This document shows positions 20,571 to 23,156 of a stretch of 23,156 bases of DNA, piece by piece. The stretch lies in contig QXVZ01017385.1 of the NCBI GenBank assembly GCA_008931825.1, positions 1 to 23,156 of the forward strand, read 5' to 3'. The notes below the pieces were generated by a model. The model made no database searches. It was not told the DNA's origin and saw nothing but the letters and a program-made list of their open reading frames with translations. Both the position numbers and the translations under genes were made by a program. How positions within the stretch are numbered: the first letter of the stretch is position 1; each line of letters begins with the position of its first letter. Origin of the DNA: Phallusia fumigata (Eukaryota; Chordata; Ascidiacea; Phlebobranchia; Ascidiidae).

Positions 20571-21541
20571 GCTGACAAGGAAGCACAGTTGGATTGTGTA
20601 ATGCCCACGGGTCTTGCAGATTTCTATTACTCAGACTTGTATCGCCCAATAGTTGCCCAAACGTCAAAACTGCTAAACATAGAATAGGGATAACCAAGCC
20701 AGTTCCAATTTTAAAACCAGATGTTGCTATCAGAGACGAGAATATGTAAAACTTACGTTTTTCTGACATAATGTATGCTTTTTGTTCGACGTTTCAGTAA
20801 ACCACGATCAAATAACAATTACCGCAAAAACAACACAGAGAGGGATAAGTTATGAAAAGGGAGGGCGAAGTACGAGTTTACCAACAACGTGTAAGGTGCA
20901 TTGAGAAGTGATGTTGACAGTTTTCTGACGCAAAACACGCTGTCACGGTATTACATTGTGTTTAATTCAACATAATGTCTGTCAGCTACAGTTTGCAGAA
21001 CGAGTGCATTGCTGGGTCTAATGTAGGCCATGGGTTTCCATATAGTGACGTTGCGTTTAGCCGTTTTGTTACCGGCAAGTTTGTTGCTAAGCAGCCGTTA
21101 ACCCTGCAATAAATTAAACAACGCAATTTTAATGCTTTCGGAACGCGGAAACTGCCTATTTTGGGGTGTTGTCCGATGTTCGAACTTGCCCATGTCAACA
21201 CCGAAGCGAAAGTTTGCTCAGTGACACCGAGCTATGTTAGGCGACCGGACCTGCGTGTCCCAGTGTTTACGTATGACCGTTTACAGATGCTGCCAATTGG
21301 TAAATGCGCTTAAGTGTGCATGTCGCTGCGATTTGAGCTTCGCTAGTTTTGTCAGAAAACGTTAACATAGTGAGATTTAGGATCATCAGCGAACGTTTAT
21401 TAAATTTCACTTGTTTTATCCCCAACTAATCGATTTTTGGGCGTGGGTTTGTAACTGCGGTATTGTACAAAACGCCTATTGGTAACGAATTGGTTAAGGA
21501 TGTAAGTAGCCAACAAAAAGCAAAGTTGAGTCCACAGACCA
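20571..21541. other. Gene-poor flank
   Basis: No gene was recognised. A - strand frame at 20769-20551 begins with a true ATG and has a hydrophobic stretch (TGLVIPILCLAVLTFGQLL), but it runs into the transposon end and shows no known domain. A donor-like CGTAAGTTTT lies just after its first codons. I leave it uncalled. Confidence 0.35.
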
Positions 21542-21707
21542 TATATAGGCCAGCTTGAAGCACCAGCGCAAGCATCACAAATAATTGCTCAGAATTGCTA
21601 TTTGGTTGATTCTTAAGAGTAAAGTTAAGTTAAGAAAACTGAACTTGTGCCCATTCTGTAGTTTTTTACTATGTTGCTATGTTCGCATGATACGTAGCAA
21701 TTTGCAG
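21542..21707 (+). promoter_or_regulatory. Candidate TATA box with a first exon and donor
   Basis: TATATAGG at 21542-21549 is followed about 160 bases later by a textbook donor, TTTGCAG|GTAAGT (GT at 21708-21709). A short open frame, ATG ATA CGT AGC AAT TTG CAG, reaches the donor. These are the parts of a possible first exon, but no following exon was found before the window ends. Confidence 0.2.
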
Positions 21708-21713
21708 GTAAGT

Positions 21714-23156
21714 TTTTTTATGACGATAAACCTAATAGGGATAAACAAGTTGATGCACAAACAGGTTCCTATTTTAGCACTTATCCGTTCGTTGTCATAC
21801 GCCGACGAAAGGAAGATTATATATCGTCTTAATATGTGTAGTTCCATTATTTGTTTTACTGTCCATAGATCAGCAAGCTACAAATGCTGTTTAAAACAAA
21901 AATTTATGACATAAATTTTTCTATTTCTTTTTTCCATCAACCATCTTTGATCTAGATTGAAACCAAGCGTTGGCAAAATTAGAAAATGTTTTCGTTTCGG
22001 AAATAGCCACCTTAGCACCAACAAGCTGCGTTACAACTGACAACACACTTCAGGGACTATAAAATTCACGTACACTTTGTTCCAATCAGACAGTATGTCC
22101 ATTGTCTCGGGAGCAGGAAGCAAATGCAACCGACTTTTAATGTGTTTTCTGGTAGCTTTGTTTTTGTTGTCACACAATCCACAAATTATGAAAGAAAAGC
22201 TACCAACCATTTTCAACATCCTACAAGGGTTGTGTACTTTCACTTTGAGTTGTATTCATTGAAGATTTTTCATTTTATGTCGGTGAAGAGGCACATCTCG
22301 TATAAACTTTAAGGAAGTATATGTGATAACTGCAGAGACCCCCAAATCTTTTTTTCTCGCCTGCATGTGATGATTCAGTAAAACGATTTTGCATGATTAG
22401 AGCATTTTCTGGGAGTTTGAACTGCAGGAAAAACAGAAATAAGTCCTATTTTCGGCCGCCTCTATGTTTTCTTTTATGTTTAGTAAGTGGGCGTAAACTT
22501 TGTGGTGATTATTCTAGTTTGCCACTGCGCGCATGTGGTTACTGCATAGTGTCGCAAAGCGTCGGAACACAGGAAACCACGCGATCAGCTCTTGGTAGAG
22601 TTTAGCTTAGCTGTTGCTGCTGCAGGGCAACAATGGTGTGCTAGTGGCCGAGCGTGTAAGTTCCGCGTACACCATCACTTCCAGTCGTTCATTGTCCGTA
22701 GTTTGCTTCGTGAATCCGCCGTGTGAGCTGTTAACGTTATAGAACAAGGTTACATCGCAGACAGGTTGGTGACGTGTGCTGACGTCACTATGGTGGCTGG
22801 CAACGTAGTCTTGTACAGTCGCACAATTCAGAATTACTTTAGTATTTTCACCTACTGTTTAACCTTTAGTAAGCTTTTTGCACGTCAACATTTCACTCGC
22901 ACGTTAGCAAACAATACTAAAACCTGACACTCGATCACAAAATTTTCATGTGACGTTCAAGATGCAACTCATAAATTTAGATTGTAAATTGTGCGTTTTT
23001 AAGGACCTAACAGCAGTTAAGGGTATCTGATTCAAAGCCCTTGGGCCATAACCAAGCAATAAATTTTAATTTCTGTCACGCTGGTGTTGCAATTTAAACG
23101 CGTTAGAATTACCCCTTTGTAGCCAAGTCTACATCCTTTATTTGTTGGGAGCTGGA
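21714..23156. other. Right-hand flank without recognised genes
   Basis: No coding region was recognised. A perfect CRE-type palindrome TGACGTCA lies at 22780-22787, with a second half-site (TGACGTG) ten bases before it, in a CpG-containing stretch that could be promoter DNA of a gene outside the window. Confidence 0.35.

Noticed and set aside
1..23156. tRNA, rRNA, snRNA genes or CRISPR arrays
   Set aside because: I looked for tRNA B-box-like words, snRNA-like conserved motifs and regularly spaced short repeats and saw none.

Overview
This looks like a piece of an invertebrate animal genome, assembled from short contigs joined by single-N gaps. Its gene content is ordinary and conserved: two spliced genes lie tail to tail. 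On the + strand is a three-exon MITD1 (MIT-domain protein, ESCRT-III partner), coding 2626-4521, 245 aa. On the - strand is a twelve-exon myotubularin phosphatase of the MTM1/MTMR1/MTMR2 subfamily, coding 16988-5389, 615 aa. Both reading frames could be followed exon by exon with GT-AG splice sites (one GC-AG), with phases that fit throughout. The organism is not certain. Compact AT-rich genes, a MITD1 with only three coding exons, high allelic divergence, CpG-poor gene bodies beside CpG-rich flanks, and a splice acceptor just upstream of the MITD1 start would all suit a tunicate such as Ciona; this is inference.

Layout: 1-2600 is CpG-rich intergenic DNA carrying two diverged copies of a repeat (31-562 and 1038-1536). 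2626-4635 is MITD1 with its poly(A) signal. 4636-5365 is the short convergent intergenic space. 5366-16988 is the myotubularin gene, inflated by two false duplications. 17004-19073 is its CpG-rich upstream flank. 19075-19710 is a tiny contig with one possible unidentified exon. 19712-23156 is gene-poor flank with a 317-bp hAT-type element.

Four single N bases (9757, 14653, 19074, 19711) mark contig joins. At each one the contig to the right repeats sequence already present to the left (about 1378, 1277, 102 and 118 bp). These are unmerged overlapping contig ends, probably alleles, and not biological duplications. As a result exons 3, 4 and 7 of the myotubularin gene appear twice, and exon 8 appears once whole and once truncated. 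Any automatic gene model here is likely to be wrong.

The two genes both act at endosomal or midbody membranes: the phosphatase removes the 3-phosphate from PI3P and PI(3,5)P2, and MITD1 binds ESCRT-III and membranes. Nothing in the sequence shows that they are co-regulated. I found no RNA gene, CRISPR array or novel multi-gene system. The observations most worth following are the assembly artefacts, two small hAT-like elements (one with a perfect 8-bp target duplication), the GC-AG intron, the all-phase-0 exon structure, and the left-hand diverged repeat.
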